Source: Struthidea cinerea | Lineage: Eukaryota > Chordata > Aves > Passeriformes > Corcoracidae | DNA length: 64,000 nt | Assembly: GCA_013397865.1 (NCBI GenBank) | Contig: VZTI01004079.1 | Span: 7,864 to 71,863 of the forward strand | Direction of reading: 5' to 3' | Shown: piece by piece, positions 12,201-25,414 of the stretch | Numbering within the stretch: position 1 is the stretch's first letter | How the letters are laid out: each line of letters begins with the position of its first letter | Notes under the pieces: model-generated | What the model saw: only the letters and a program-made list of their open reading frames with translations | Databases searched by the model: none | Told to the model about the DNA's origin: nothing | Translations under genes and position numbers: made by a program

Positions 12201-15200
12201 TGGACTATGGATGACTTTGGTTTGAATTAATACAACTGTTCTTTTGGAAGAACAGAAGGACTTAGTTATGATACTTTAAAAGGCATGAATTTTCTGTTTT
12301 AATACACTGTTTCAAAGTGATTGGAAATTTGAGTAGAATTTTATTTTTGATAAGGCTTATCAAATTGCTGCAAAATTCTTCACAAACAGCAAATTGTTTC
12401 CTGAGGCACCAAGAGAAAAAGTTACTTTTATTTTCATTACCTTCTTCGTGGGTAACATATTGACCTCAGTAAAACTTTGCCATGCACTTTAATAGTGCCT
12501 GGATTTCTCCCTTGAGTCCTTTCAGAGTCTGATATGAGGAGCTTCAGCTATGAAGCTGTCATTGAACATTGATATTGAACACTTCTTTTGCCATATATTT
12601 CTGGGTGGTAATTAATCAGCATGATCTGATGCTTCCAGTTCTGTCTCTAATATGCTAAATCCTGAGAAAGAAGGGAAAGGGTAAGGTCTGGAGACTAGGG
12701 AGAAACCTTCAGTTACTTTCCATAACAAATGAAAAAGTAGATGAGTGTAGTCTGATCACAAACATTAGCAGTCAAAGAGTAATCTGTCCATCTAAGAATG
12801 TAAGGGTAGGGAATTTTAAAGCCTAGTTACAGGTTTCAATCACATCTACCCAGGCAGGTCTCAAAGAAAGGGAAGTTGTCCTTAAAACCTCACTGCTCTA
12901 TAAGCATGCAAGAGTAATAGCTTGCTAGAGTGATACCAATTATGAAGCGGCTTCTATTTCAAAATCATTTTTCAGAGGACATTTTGAGTTATGATAGGAT
13001 TTCACAGAAATAATCCAATCAACTCCCTATATTTCAACATTAAGAGACTTTTTGGGTTTTTTTTCCACAAATAAATTACAGCTACTGACTTTCATGCCTG
13101 TTGCTAAATCAGCCCAGAAGGAGAGGAGGGAATGACCAGGAGTCACCACCGTACTTATCCTAGTACTCCAATGAGTGCAACTGATTGCAACCAGAGGAGG
13201 ACATCACAGGATCAACTGGTTCAACTGTGAGTAAACAGGATATAGTTTTTGTGAGGCCCCCGTTGACCATCAGGATCACCTTAGACATCAACATATTTTC
13301 TCATCCCTCTTCTCTGTGACATCTCTGTGACACCCCATGGGGTGCAGAGCTCTCTTCTTGCCTCCTTTCTGCTCTTTTTTTATTGTTGTTTAATAAAACA
13401 ACTTCCCCCAAGACATCCTTACCCCATGCCACAACTATGCAGTTTCTCAGGGATAAATTAGCCACAGGAGAAAGATCCCCGTCCAGAGAAGAAATAATAA
13501 ATTAATAAAAATGAGTTAATTAAACTTTAGATGAGGGTAACATAGTTCAGGGAATTTGAAGATCTTCTTTCATGATGTTTTATATTTGCATGAAACATTT
13601 GCATTTAATTTCATATGCATTTAATTTTCTGTCCCATAAGAAAAGGGACAGTGAGAAGAATTAAGGATCGTTTCCACATTTTTATTTAACTTTTTAAGAA
13701 GTTTTTTTTTCTGTGTACATCAGTGAACAAATTAATAATTCCATGGAACACAGAAAAGAGGTAATATTTGGTCAGCATAAGGAATAATCTTTCTACAACC
13801 CAATTTCACTCAGCTAATTTACATAAAGATATGAGCACTATTTCTGAATTAAGGTGAGGGAAATAATCTTCCCTTTGAGAGAACTCATACCTCAATTTTC
13901 ATCTACATAGCTTAATATATTAAATACTTCTAAAAAGTAATAAGGTTTCACAAAAATATCTCAGTTCTGGAGTGTGAAAATCCTCACTGTATATAATTTC
14001 ATACAAATACAGAGGAGAAAGCTACAACAATGAAGAAGTGCCAATATTAAAGTACCACCACCCCTAAGAGCAAAAAAGTGTGTGAGCAATGCGAAAACCC
14101 TGTGCCTCTGGGCGTAGCACAGGCCAGATGACTGCTGAGCACCTTTCCAGACTTGATTTTTCTTGTTCTGTGAGTGCAGGGTGAAAACACAGCTGTTGGA
14201 TCCTGCACTTCCAGAGCCATGGCGTGCAGCCTTTCCCTTGGTGGATTCCTAGATGTTTTACAGGGGAGACATAGGCCATTTTCCAATGTGTTTGGCTTCC
14301 TGATAGGCTTGTATTTTTATCCCACCTTGGGGTTGTTCTGCCTCAGTGAAGTCAGCAAGACAGACTGGGTGCTACAGAGGCAGGTTCTGGCTACACATGG
14401 CTAATTTCTTGTACATGGGACAAAGACTTCCTTCTATACCTTAGTGAAATTCCTGTGCCAGACACTTGCCAGAAGCCAGTGTACTGTAAGGATGGAAATA
14501 CTCCCTACACATGCTGGCGAGCAACTGATTCAAATTATCCATGGCCCCAGAATTTCTCAGTTTGGATATTGGCAGCAAGGCAAAGTTGATCTCTAGGAAG
14601 TGGATTTTGCTCTGTATGCAGCGGAACTAAAAATAAAAAAAAAGCCCTTGCTTTGTGTAGGTTTCATATGAAGCAGACATGCTAGGTTTTTTTCTGAGGT
14701 TTTAGTAAAGTCTTGCTACATTAAATTAAAGGGTTGAATGAAGACACCAGCAGTAAATATTTTTTTCAAACACTCATTTTCACATAAAGCTGATAGAAAT
14801 TTATCTCTATTTATTATAATAAAAAGGGAAAAGTTCCAGACTGAAATAGCAAGGGTTGTTTTATTAAATTCTGGGGGGAAATATTGACAAGTGTTTGCAT
14901 AAAGCTTCCTCCTTCTAACGTTGACTCTAACAGATAGGTGGATAAGCAGAGAAACAGCTCTCTGAAATGTGTGTGTTAGAAGTGGCTGCCATTTCAAAGA
15001 CATGCTCTCTATATATTGCTAGCCATGAATTCTAAAAATAAGCTTTAATCTCTATCTCTAAGTTTCCAATAGACTGCTAAGCAGCCAAAATGTTGTCAAA
15101 GCTTCAAAACCTGTAGATAGTCTTGTTTCTCTGGCATGCCAGAGAAGAAAGTAAATCCCTGAATACTGAGCTGACACTTCCATCAAATACTTGTTTGTGG

Positions 15201-18200
15201 TAATGTTCAGATAAACAATCTCTTCTAATAAGTCATCATCTTTCATCTCCAGACCACTATGGAGCTCATTATAAACAAATTCTTTTGAAGCGTGTTGCTG
15301 AGAAATAAATTCTAGTGCATTTTTAAAATTTGAACTCCCAGTTACCTTGTTGATAGTGACATCAGCTAGTCTGGTACTGGGAAAAAAATCCTTCTATCAG
15401 ATCAAGTGATATTCTCCTTTGTAACAAAACTGACTGAGGTTGCTGTGTGTGTTTTATAAACCATGCAGAGTGTCAGGAGTTCCGTGGGTTTTTTACTTGG
15501 GGAAAGGAAGAGTAGAAATTTTGGGAAATTCAGTGAGCTGTTTTTGCAATCATTCTTCGGTGAACTCTTTGTGCAGTTACAGATGAGAAAGTAGAAGAAG
15601 GACCACAGAAAATAAAAGACAACTTGATTTAACAAGATTTGACCAATATATGTGAGTTGTAGGCAATAACAAATTTTATTTTTGTAGCCAATGTTTATGA
15701 CTCTTGTTAGAGTTCTAATTACCTGAATGAGACTTAAGGAATAAGAGTAAAAAAATATTAAAGATAATTTTTACTCTCCCATGTCTGACTTTCTTCCTGC
15801 TCCATTTCTGATATTTGTGTATTTTGATTAGTTTCAATAGCCTGTAATTCACTGACATATTTAAAATAGGTTAGATAGTTATTTGTTGTGATGTTCATGA
15901 AATTGCTTATGAAATATCCAAATTGTCAGTGAATAGCTTAGCCTCAACTTCAGCATTTACTGTTCGGATTCTTGTTCTTCAATTTTGACTGTAACACACG
16001 AGATTTTGCTAAATATATATATATTAAGTTTCAAAGTGTTAAGTATTATTGACAAAGCTTGGATGGCAAGAAATCCATTACAGCATGGAAAACAGAAATG
16101 CATGGATGCCCAAAAAATGACTGAGAGGAACATCAGCATGAGAAAAACCATCTGCATGCCTTGCCCCATGTCCTATTTTATGCTAGTAATATTAAAAGAC
16201 ACAAACCTAGTGCAACCACTGTTGCATTTTTGTGCAGAAAAGTGCAACTGTGCTGCATGGACAACAGATACATTTATAATAATATGCAATTTTATAGATT
16301 TTATAATAACAAACAATAAAATTTCTGTGGTTTAAATATGCTGATTTTTATTCTCTGTCCATGCCTTCTAAATTTATACATACATTCTAGAGACAGAGGA
16401 AATATTTAAGTGTTAATACTTAGGTACTATGTCCAGGCCCCTGAACTTGAGCTTTGAAGGTGCTTTATCCAAAACTGAAACAGCTGATAGACATCTGTGG
16501 GTGCACCTGTCCTCTTACAAACTTGCTCAGCTCATCCACTCATTAGTGCTGTCCAAGGCAGAGCCTCCTTTAATGAAAACACTTAATTTCTAATTACAGG
16601 TACAACTGTTGGTTTTCTGGTCTTTCAACTCACTGTAAGCTTAATGTGTTTATATTTAGCTGCTGTGTAAAGTCTTGAATAACACACTCTTCTTACATCA
16701 GCTACGAGGGTGACCCACAAACAGTAATAATAATCATGTGCTCAGAACAAGATTACTATTTAGATGGAGAAATCAGATTCCCAGAAGTAAAGAAATGCCC
16801 CTTTCACTATTGTCCACCCAAACATCCCTTTACTGACCATTTGTTCCTCCTGTTGTGCAAAAGCAAGCAGAGTTCAACTTGCATAGCAAAGCAAAAGAAC
16901 TCCAATTGTCACTATTTTAACATAATGTGCTCATATTTGTGTGGTTTTTCTAAGGGAAAATAAATAATTGTGGATTTTAATGTTAAGTATTGTTGAGAAT
17001 AATGGCTTGTGGATCCAGAACTTGCCATGACTCCTGAAACCTTACTAAGTACCCACCCAGCACTTGAATTGTGGGATGGACTTCACAGCCTTACTGGATT
17101 ATTCTGGTCTCCCTGCTCCTGCAGCAGTCTCTACAGCTATTTTAAGTGCAAAGTCTCAGCTATTTTGGGTGGCTATTTTGAGTCACCTTACCTTGGCAAA
17201 ATCTTTCAAGAAGCACAAGCAACAGAAGTAAAACACTGCTTTTCCCTCCCTTCAAACAATCCTGCAAAATTTGATTGAAATTGCATTGCTTAAATTTAAA
17301 TAACATGTTACCACTTGACTATTTCTACTGCTGATTTTTAAAGGATGGCAAACCCACTGGCCTTCAGTACAAATCTCAAAGTAAATTTTCCTACTGCAGT
17401 GGAAAGTATCCTCTGCAGTGGAAATTACCAAGTGTTTTAAATGTTACAAAGTCTCCCTTAAAAAAGGACATGATTAATACTTGACTGAATTGAGAAAATG
17501 GTATCTAGATTTACAGGTTTCATTTGAAATTCCGTAAACTGAGGGCTTGCTGTGTCAGCCTTTGAACCTGATAATATTTTTAACTTCTTTGAAGACTTAG
17601 GGTATTTATTTGTGTATTTGTGGTCTTCTTCCTGGCATTATGTTGTAATAGGATTAAATGTCTGACTTGAGTAAGAGCTGTTTTTGTCCACCTGTCAGTC
17701 TCTACATCTACCATGTAAAATCTAGGATATGCCACTGTCCTTTGTTTGAAAATATGTATGGACCTTGTTGAGGACCAGGAATCCATTGTGCTAAGGGGCA
17801 TACAACCACACAGCCAAAAGGGTCTGCTCTGTAGAGAGTTTCTGCTTTTACTGTATGCTGTGTTTGTCTCTGCAATAACTGAGTGCCTTCCAGTAGTGCG
17901 CTGAGCAATGCAGCTACCATCTGGCATGTGTTTGTTCGCTCACTGTCTCCCCAGGGGAAGAAGTGTGTGCAGTGGAGTGTTATGTTTCTGAATTTTCATA
18001 CATAGATACTGACACGTGCTTATGCTGGAAATGACAAGGTCAAAATACATGCCTTGCACTGGGAATGAAAAATGGTGATATTTTGAACGTTCCTTAGTTA
18101 ATTGTGCATGTGTCAGCTCTTGAACAAGATCTCCCTGTTGCATAAGAAGACCCATTTTGAATTTAATGCAGCATTTTCCCATCCTGCATAGCCTCTAGTC

Positions 18201-21200
18201 ACCCTCTGTCTTCAGTAAGGAGTTGCCAGGGGCTTCCATCCCTTTCTCCAGATGGTGTTGGGAGCTGAAGACAAGAAAAGGGAAGAGGAAAAGTTAAATT
18301 TAAAAGTGTTCATGCTCACAGAAATGAAATCTGTTCTTCCTGAGACGAGGAAAAGTCATGACACATCAAATTCCCCACTCATTCACATCTTGTGCAATCC
18401 CATCGAATACAAGATGCTGTTCCATGTGTAAATACATGAACCATTTGGTCATTACAAATGCACTGGTTCCTCCAAAACTTGGAATCAAGTATCATCTTTA
18501 CATCTATTGTATCTGCTGAAACTAAACAAAAAATTCTTCATGATCGTTCATAAAAAGGCCCCAAATGGAGAGAATAATTATTGAAAAATGAGTTGTTCAA
18601 AGGATGAGGGTTTTTTAATGTCCCAGATTCTTACATATAGTCTGTTACACTGTTGCATTAGCCTAGCTGAAATGCCAGTGATGTGTATTTCTGATAAGAC
18701 AGGGATCTGTATTTTTTCGGTTATTTTATAACTCAGAAAGGTCTCGTGTGAATTATGGGTACTTATGCTTGAAAAGAAAGAGAAACCTCCTGTGTATGGA
18801 TTATTTCCCAAAGAAAATTTTCAGAAGATTTCTGAAGAAGTCAACACAAGTTCACTTGTAATCATTCAGTAGCCTCTGGATGTGCTGCAATCAAGAGATC
18901 TCTTCCCTTTGTATAATTATATAGATGGAATCACTATCAGTTCCTTAATTCTTTTCCTCTATAGTTATTTTTTATTCCTCCTTAGCCTTTCTATGGAAGA
19001 TTCCTACTTAGCTGTGCTCTTCCAAAATTCTCCTATTACAACACTTTTTTTCCCCGTATATTTTTTTAAAATTAATTTAGCAGCAGAAATTGATGATTAA
19101 CTCATTATTAACAGTTTGGGAGTGGAGAAATTCCTAAAAAAACTATGATACGAGGGACAGAGCAGGTCACTGGGGGACAATACTTTGAAATTCAGTCCTG
19201 AATTCTGCCAGTAATTTCCTTCGTGGTTTTAAACATGGTGCTGAACTCCTTTGTGGCTCAGTTCACCCACCTGTTCATAAAACATGTAACTTTATCCAAC
19301 AGAGATGCTACAACATTTAATTTTTAAATTAACTTGCTCACTTTTGATTCTATAAATGAAGGTTTTCTCTTAAGTCTTTGCTGGGCTTTTAGAGTGCAAG
19401 TTAATTTGGAATAATTTTTATGATACTTTTGTGGCTCATGATATAAGCTAGTAGCAACCCTTTTCAAAGGTCACTAAAATGCCTTCAGTTTACTGTGTAA
19501 TTTAAACTTGTGATTTTCAAAATCTCACATAAAAGCTCTTGAACCTTTCATCTGGTCTTGTACTTAATGGTGGTATAAAGTAGAAGGAATATTAATAGCT
19601 TCCCCTATGTTGCAGAATATACAGTTTTCTGTAAACTTTTCTGTGAATTGCCCAAGATCATCCTTAATCCCAGATTAAGCCCATAAAATTAGCTTTGTGG
19701 TTTTTTTATTCATGGGAGTGCCTTTGTAAGTGCATGACTTCTTACTTCGGTGATGGAAGTCAAATTATTTTTAGTTATGTATGAACAACTGTATTTCATA
19801 ATACTGTTTATAAGTATTGATATCTTCTAATTTAGGTGGTTAGGACAGAACAATTGAAAATCTAAATTTTTTCAGTTCTATTTTAATTGATTGCTGTAGA
19901 TTTTCTTTGGCAAATATAGTTTTGTCATGTGTGTATTTTACTCTTGTCGTGATGTTTGTCACAGGACTAATGGATTCTGCTGCTTATCCTCTGACTGGCC
20001 TGGATGCATTTTGAAATGGCAATCTAGGGCTAGACTAATACCCATTTCACATGGTAAACCACACAGAGATGCCTATATAGGCACTGATGGGATCAGTGCT
20101 TTGCCTGTAACTTCTTTCAGTGTTTGAAATCTGTTTATTCCTCTTCTACTAAGGGCAAAATATAGGCAACAACATCCTTTGTGTGCTGTGCAGTTTTGCA
20201 ATATCAATCTGCATGCATTTGAAACTGAATTTTGAATCTGTAATACCCAGATACAAGCTTGTCAATATCAATTGCAGAAGTCTGCAAAGTCTGCACTGAA
20301 GCCCCATTATCTGTTCTTTCCTCCTGGGTTCTAATCCACCATCTCCTGCATAAGTGTATTGCACAGATCTTGGGGGTTTTAATTTCCTTTATGTCATAAG
20401 ACCTTATTACAGGCATAGTTGGTTTGTTTCTTGAGTTTACAAGTATCCAGCACAAGAGGTAGTCAAGCCCCTGTTTTGTTCACTCATCTTGGGAGTGTTT
20501 CGCTGTTCTGGAACTTCTGTCTTAGGAAAGTTTGGCAGACCCTCTGGTACCCAAGATGTGGGGAGTGAAATTATTTCACTTCTGAAATCTGTAGTCCATT
20601 GAGTGATGTACTTAAACCCTGTTGCAAAGAAAACTGGGTAACCCAGTGAAAATCACAGTCGGTCTTATCTTAAATGATCACTGCAGAGGAGAATGGTGGC
20701 TTAAAGACACAGACAAAATACAAAGATTACAAGACAATTTCATTCTAAGTGGGGTCATCTGAAATTCATGGACAGTGGCAGGAAGTGCTGGAGAGAGGTG
20801 ACAAGATGCTGCACTGCTTACCCTCTTTCCATGTTTCATGATTTGCACCAGCAATGCTGGGATTCCCACGTTCCAGCATACTCCAGTGCCTTCCAGGAAT
20901 ACTGTTCCTCAGCCATTGCTCATAATTTTGAAAATAAAGTTTTACACAATTCCATATATTTTTAATTTTATATAGACGTTTCTAAAAGGGTACAGAGAAA
21001 TTTTCATCTGGTTCTCTAGATGTAGCATATCTGGATATTGCTAATTCAGAGCAGAGATTGTTATTCAAATGAAAGCATTATCAAAATCATGGAATAATGC
21101 TGCCAGCTATGCCATTTCAAGCATAAAACATGGTTTTCTTTTTAAATTAATGCAAACCTTCTCTAATACGATTATATTTGTGGGAATATTTGTCAGAGAG

Positions 21201-22680
21201 AACACAAGCCAGTTAGGCATTTCTTTATGATGATCCATTACAGTTCATTCTAAATCAGCTATAAATATTGTTCCATTTAAATTGTTATCTGCTACTGTCA
21301 GTCTGGGTCTTTCACAGATGAATCTTATCAGAGTAAAGAGCTGACAGTACTTTTTAAACTGAACTATGCAAGTCAGGGTTATAGTCCATAACTTCAAGCG
21401 TCCTCCCATACCCTTAATATCTACTGGGTGAAAACTGTTACTTAATTCATTTGACACTTTCATCCATTTTCAGTGTTGAAGGGGATAAGTAGAACTTGAC
21501 TTTGTTTGAGTCAGATGAGATAAAAATGAATACGTAGCCTAGGAAATCTTGACAAAAGTGTATGTGAGCTTTATTTTAAAAAATAAAAATTTCTAATTTG
21601 TTTAAAATATTTGAATGTCTTATATATGAAGGACTGTTGTGAAAAGGAAAGTAAAATTGAGGTAAGAGCTGTGTTATGGTCAACACTTTTAGCAATATCT
21701 AGATAAACTAATAGTCTTTTCCACTTTTTGAGGAGTGCCTAAAGGGAAATGATCAGTCACTGGTGGCCTGTAAAGTCCTATTAAGCCTCATATGCTCTAC
21801 AGAATGCAATAATTTATAATAGTGACCATCCTCAGCTTTTAAAATGGAATTGAGTGTGTTAAGTGTAATCATTTTTCCATCTTTTTGCTGATCTACTAAA
21901 GAGCAGCAACAACTTTTTTTTTTTTTTTGTCCAGAAATATGCATTTTGTCCACAATGTCATCAGCTTTTCTGATTGGAAACTTCTTTCCATTTACATTTT
22001 CGGGTTTTTTTGAGTCCAAGGCAATGTAAAGCAAGAAATGAAAAAGTGCTGACTTCAGACATATGGAGTAGTGCCAAGCGTTGAGGCAAGAGAGCCAGCA
22101 GAAACTCCTTTTCCTCCCTCTTCACCTGCTTCTTCTATCCTTTTTCCCTATGACCCTCAATTCTCAGCTAAATAATACAAGGGCCTGAGTCCAAGCCACC
22201 AGGTGGCAAGTGAGTTGGCCTTTCTCCAAAAGAAGGGATGGACAAGTTCATAGGGAGAAATGGTTTCTAACATTTGCCAAATTTGCCTGAATGGGTGCCA
22301 GACTGACAAAGGGAGGAAAAAGGAAGAGAAGAAAATGTCTAGATAGTAACTAGTCATGCATCAGAGAATAGTGTTAACTCCATATTGTTTAAGCATTTTA
22401 GTAATTGGATTAACATAACTAGCCAAAACATTTCAGTCTGAATGAGACCTTGTATTTCCTTTACTGCTTGTGCTCACACTACCTCCAAAAAGGTTGCATT
22501 TGCTGCTGTTCAGTGGCCCAAATTAAACAGAAGTTTGCATTTAAAGATTCTTTTTAGTAGATGTGGATTTGTAAGGCTGAAGAAGGAGCTAAATTTGCCT
22601 TTATGATGCATTACTTTAAAAAGAACACCACATGAGTAGTACGCTTTATCATACTTGCTTAGGAGCCCAGAGTGACATCC

Positions 22681-22695
22681 TTTTTTTTTTTTTTT
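22681..22695 (+). repeat. Poly-T tract (T15)
   Basis: An uninterrupted run of fifteen T, followed by AATAG. It could be the reverse complement of a retroposed poly-A tail, but no recognisable retrocopy adjoins it, so it is recorded only as a homopolymer. Confidence 0.85.
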
Positions 22696-23591
22696 AATAG
22701 ATCAAAATATTATGCAGCAGCGAATGGGGAATAAAAAATGCTTACTTGAAAGGCAAGACTTGTTGGATTCTACTAATCAGCCTGGTAAGATCTCTGAAGA
22801 AAGTCAGAAAACCACTGTGAAGTCAGTAAGTGTTCTGGCATACAAAGAACCTGCAGTCATGTGGAGATGATTCTGTACTCCCAGGCTGGAAGCCCACATG
22901 CCTATCTTTCTCATTTCCTCCCTGTACTGAGAGTCCATCTCCTCAAGGATGGTATCAGTGCACAGAAGCTGAAATATCACACTTCCTATCAGAACAGACT
23001 GGATACAAAGAGCTGGTGACCGTGCAGGCATCACAGGGGCAGGGAAGGCAGGTAGGGAGCAGATATCTGTGAATTCTCAAAGCAGGCAAGTAAGATCAGG
23101 AATAGCACCTCTGCAGCTACACTTTCGTCTTCATAGTGGCTTGAGACTTTCTGTTTAATGTTGCCAAGCACTCCAACTAATTAAGGAGTTAGTTTTTATT
23201 GTTCTTTTTCATAGGACTGGTTAGGCTAATTTTCGGCTACCTATAAGCAATAAATGATTTACAATTCTACAGACACATGCCTTTTTCTGCTTGAGTAGTC
23301 ACTTGACAACTTGTTAAGTGGGAGCTGAGTAATTGGGAGCTGAGAAGATTTTATGGTAGCAGCAAAAAATTATATAATTTAAAAGAAGCTTATGAAAAGA
23401 TGAGGAAAAAAAGGTAATGGATTTAATATCCTTCAAGCATAGTTGGAAGGAAAAAATCTGCTCTCTGTGCTGGTACAAGGGGCTCGGAGTATAGTTTTGG
23501 CAGTGAGAGCAGAAAGTGTATGCTTCAAAAATAGCCTGTTGATCCAGGACACAAAAATGAAAACAGTCATAAATAAAAGAGTTAATTAGTC

Positions 23592-23624
23592 ATTAATAAG
23601 AGAGTTATTTAACTCCTTATTAAT
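23592..23624. repeat. Compact AT-rich palindrome (15-bp arms)
   Basis: The left arm ATTAATAAG + A + GAGTTA pairs with the right arm TAACTC + CTTATTAAT across a two-base centre (TT). All fifteen arm positions pair, with a single unpaired A at 23601. The centre is too short for a normal microRNA precursor loop. It can extrude as a small cruciform or arise by templated replication error; no protein-binding role can be read from the sequence. Confidence 0.8.
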
Positions 23625-25174
23625 AGTTGCAGCATAACTAGCAAAATATATAACATACTTCTGGGCAACAACTTAATCCAGTCAAACATACTAGCTGCAG
23701 AATGAAACATCTATATATATGATAGGGAGATCTGTTTGTTCTGTGTTCTATAACAGGCATTTACAAACAACATTGAATGCAAGAATCAATATTTAATCAA
23801 AACCTCCAACAATTTAAGTTTCAGAAGTCATGATCCAGTTTTAGAAAATGCAATTTGAGGCCCTCTGACACTTTAGAAAATAGGGAATACTGTACACAAT
23901 CAAGTTTGTCAAATGTGAAAACCAGAAAGTGTGATTGTGCTGCTGGAACACTGATTTTAATGATACATCCTGCTGCTTTCTCCCCTTTCTAAGGAAATAG
24001 AGAAAATATCTAATCTGACTGAACCCCTTTTTTAGGACTCAGCTATCACTGTGCTGGATCAGCATCCCACAGTCTATCTCCAGTAAAAGGCAGCATTTGA
24101 CTGCTTTGGTAAACTGACCTAGAAAGAGCAGACCCAGATTAGCTCACAGCTTGGTCACTGGCTTCTCCTCTCAGTATTTCTCACTCCCTTCCCTGTGCTA
24201 ATTCTCCTGTATCACCCAGGGTCACCATGCATCTTACAATACAGACATGTGTGTATTTCACTCCTCACGACAATTGAAGTGTGTGTAAAGTTATCCTTCA
24301 AGCTGTTCTTCTTTGCAGTTAGTGCTGGTTCCTACATCCTGTTGTTCCTTCATGCAGGATTTGGGAGAGATTTATGTCTCCAGTGATGCTGAAAACGCTC
24401 CTGCTGAGAGGAGTGCTTGCAGGGCAGAAAGTGAGATTCCTCATCTGTTGTGATGAGTCTGTGCTGAAGGCTGAGCTGTGTTGGTTTCATCAAAAACTGC
24501 TTCACACTCATGAGCACTCAGTGATGTTTTTCGCTACATGGGACATGTCAGACATTCATGCTTAGATTAGATTAGTGTCTTGTTGGTTGCTGAGGTGCAT
24601 GGGCAGCTCTAATTCTTTCAAAGCATCTTCTAAAAACTTCGGTACGAATTGGACCAAATGAGACACAGATCTTGAAATGGTGGGTGAGAGAAAGGTCAAC
24701 ATAATCTGAAATCTGAATTATTAGAATTTAACATCCATCTGCCATCTCTATTGCCATGTAACTTGTCAGTAAGAAAGTTTGATTTGAGGCATCCACACAT
24801 TACAGAGGATGTATTTACTTATATGCAGCAGATAAAAATGACTACTGATTGATGGGGATTTTCTGAGTTTCTTTTTAAAGTGGATTTTAAAAATTTTGGG
24901 AAAATGGGAAATGGGCATGTGGCAAGGGAAAAAAGAATCAATGTGAGAGCTGAAACACTGGAGGAGAGAGGTGAGGAAATGAGAGAACAGGCAGACCATG
25001 GAAAGGGACCAGGATGAGAGGGTAGACACAGGTAACAATGGCAGATGGTCAGAAGAGAAATAGAGGGTGAATTCCAATGTGAGGTTTTCAGACAAATTTC
25101 TAAGTTGCCATGCCAAGATGTGGAAAGCTGATCTGATAGCCCACTGTCATGTCAAGCAGCAGGTTATCTCCTCT

Positions 25175-25206
25175 CACAGAATCACAGAATCACAGAATCA
25201 CAGAAT
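25175..25206 (-). repeat. CR1 3'-terminal octamer tandem (four copies)
   Basis: Four perfect copies of CACAGAAT, read as ATTCTGTG on the element strand, form the 3' terminus of the adjacent CR1. CR1 elements end in such short tandem repeats in place of a poly-A tail, and the repeat is thought to take part in priming of reverse transcription. It fixes the orientation and the exact 3' boundary of this insertion. Confidence 0.93.
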
Positions 25207-25414
25207 GGCTGGAGGGGCCCACAGTGGTCTGGCCCAACCTCCCTGCTCAGGCAGGGCCATCCCAGAACACATGGCACAGGACTGTGTCCAGATGGTCCTT
25301 GAATATCTCCCATGTGGGCAGCTCCACAATATTCCTGGCCATGTTCCAGTGTATGGTCACCCACATGGTAAAAAAGTTCTTCCTCATATTCAGGTGGAAC
25401 TTCCTGTGCATCAC

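Larger units (their letters stand above)
12201..25173. other. Long AT-rich stretch without supported genes
   Basis: Nearly 13 kb in which I recognise no gene, RNA or intact transposon. Open frames are all at or below about 116 codons, lie on both strands, overlap each other and carry no family motifs. Small landmarks are a (TA)n run near 16014-16024, a T tract at about 21915-21929, T15 at 22681-22695 and the palindrome at 23592-23624. It is consistent with intergenic or intronic bird DNA. Confidence 0.5.

Noticed and set aside
14047..14404. Overlapping open frames on both strands near 14.0-14.4 kb as a gene
   Set aside because: Three frames overlap, none has a motif, and no splice-site pair brackets them convincingly.
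23592..23624. The palindrome as a microRNA precursor
   Set aside because: The arms are too short and the loop is two bases; a microRNA precursor needs a longer stem and a larger loop.
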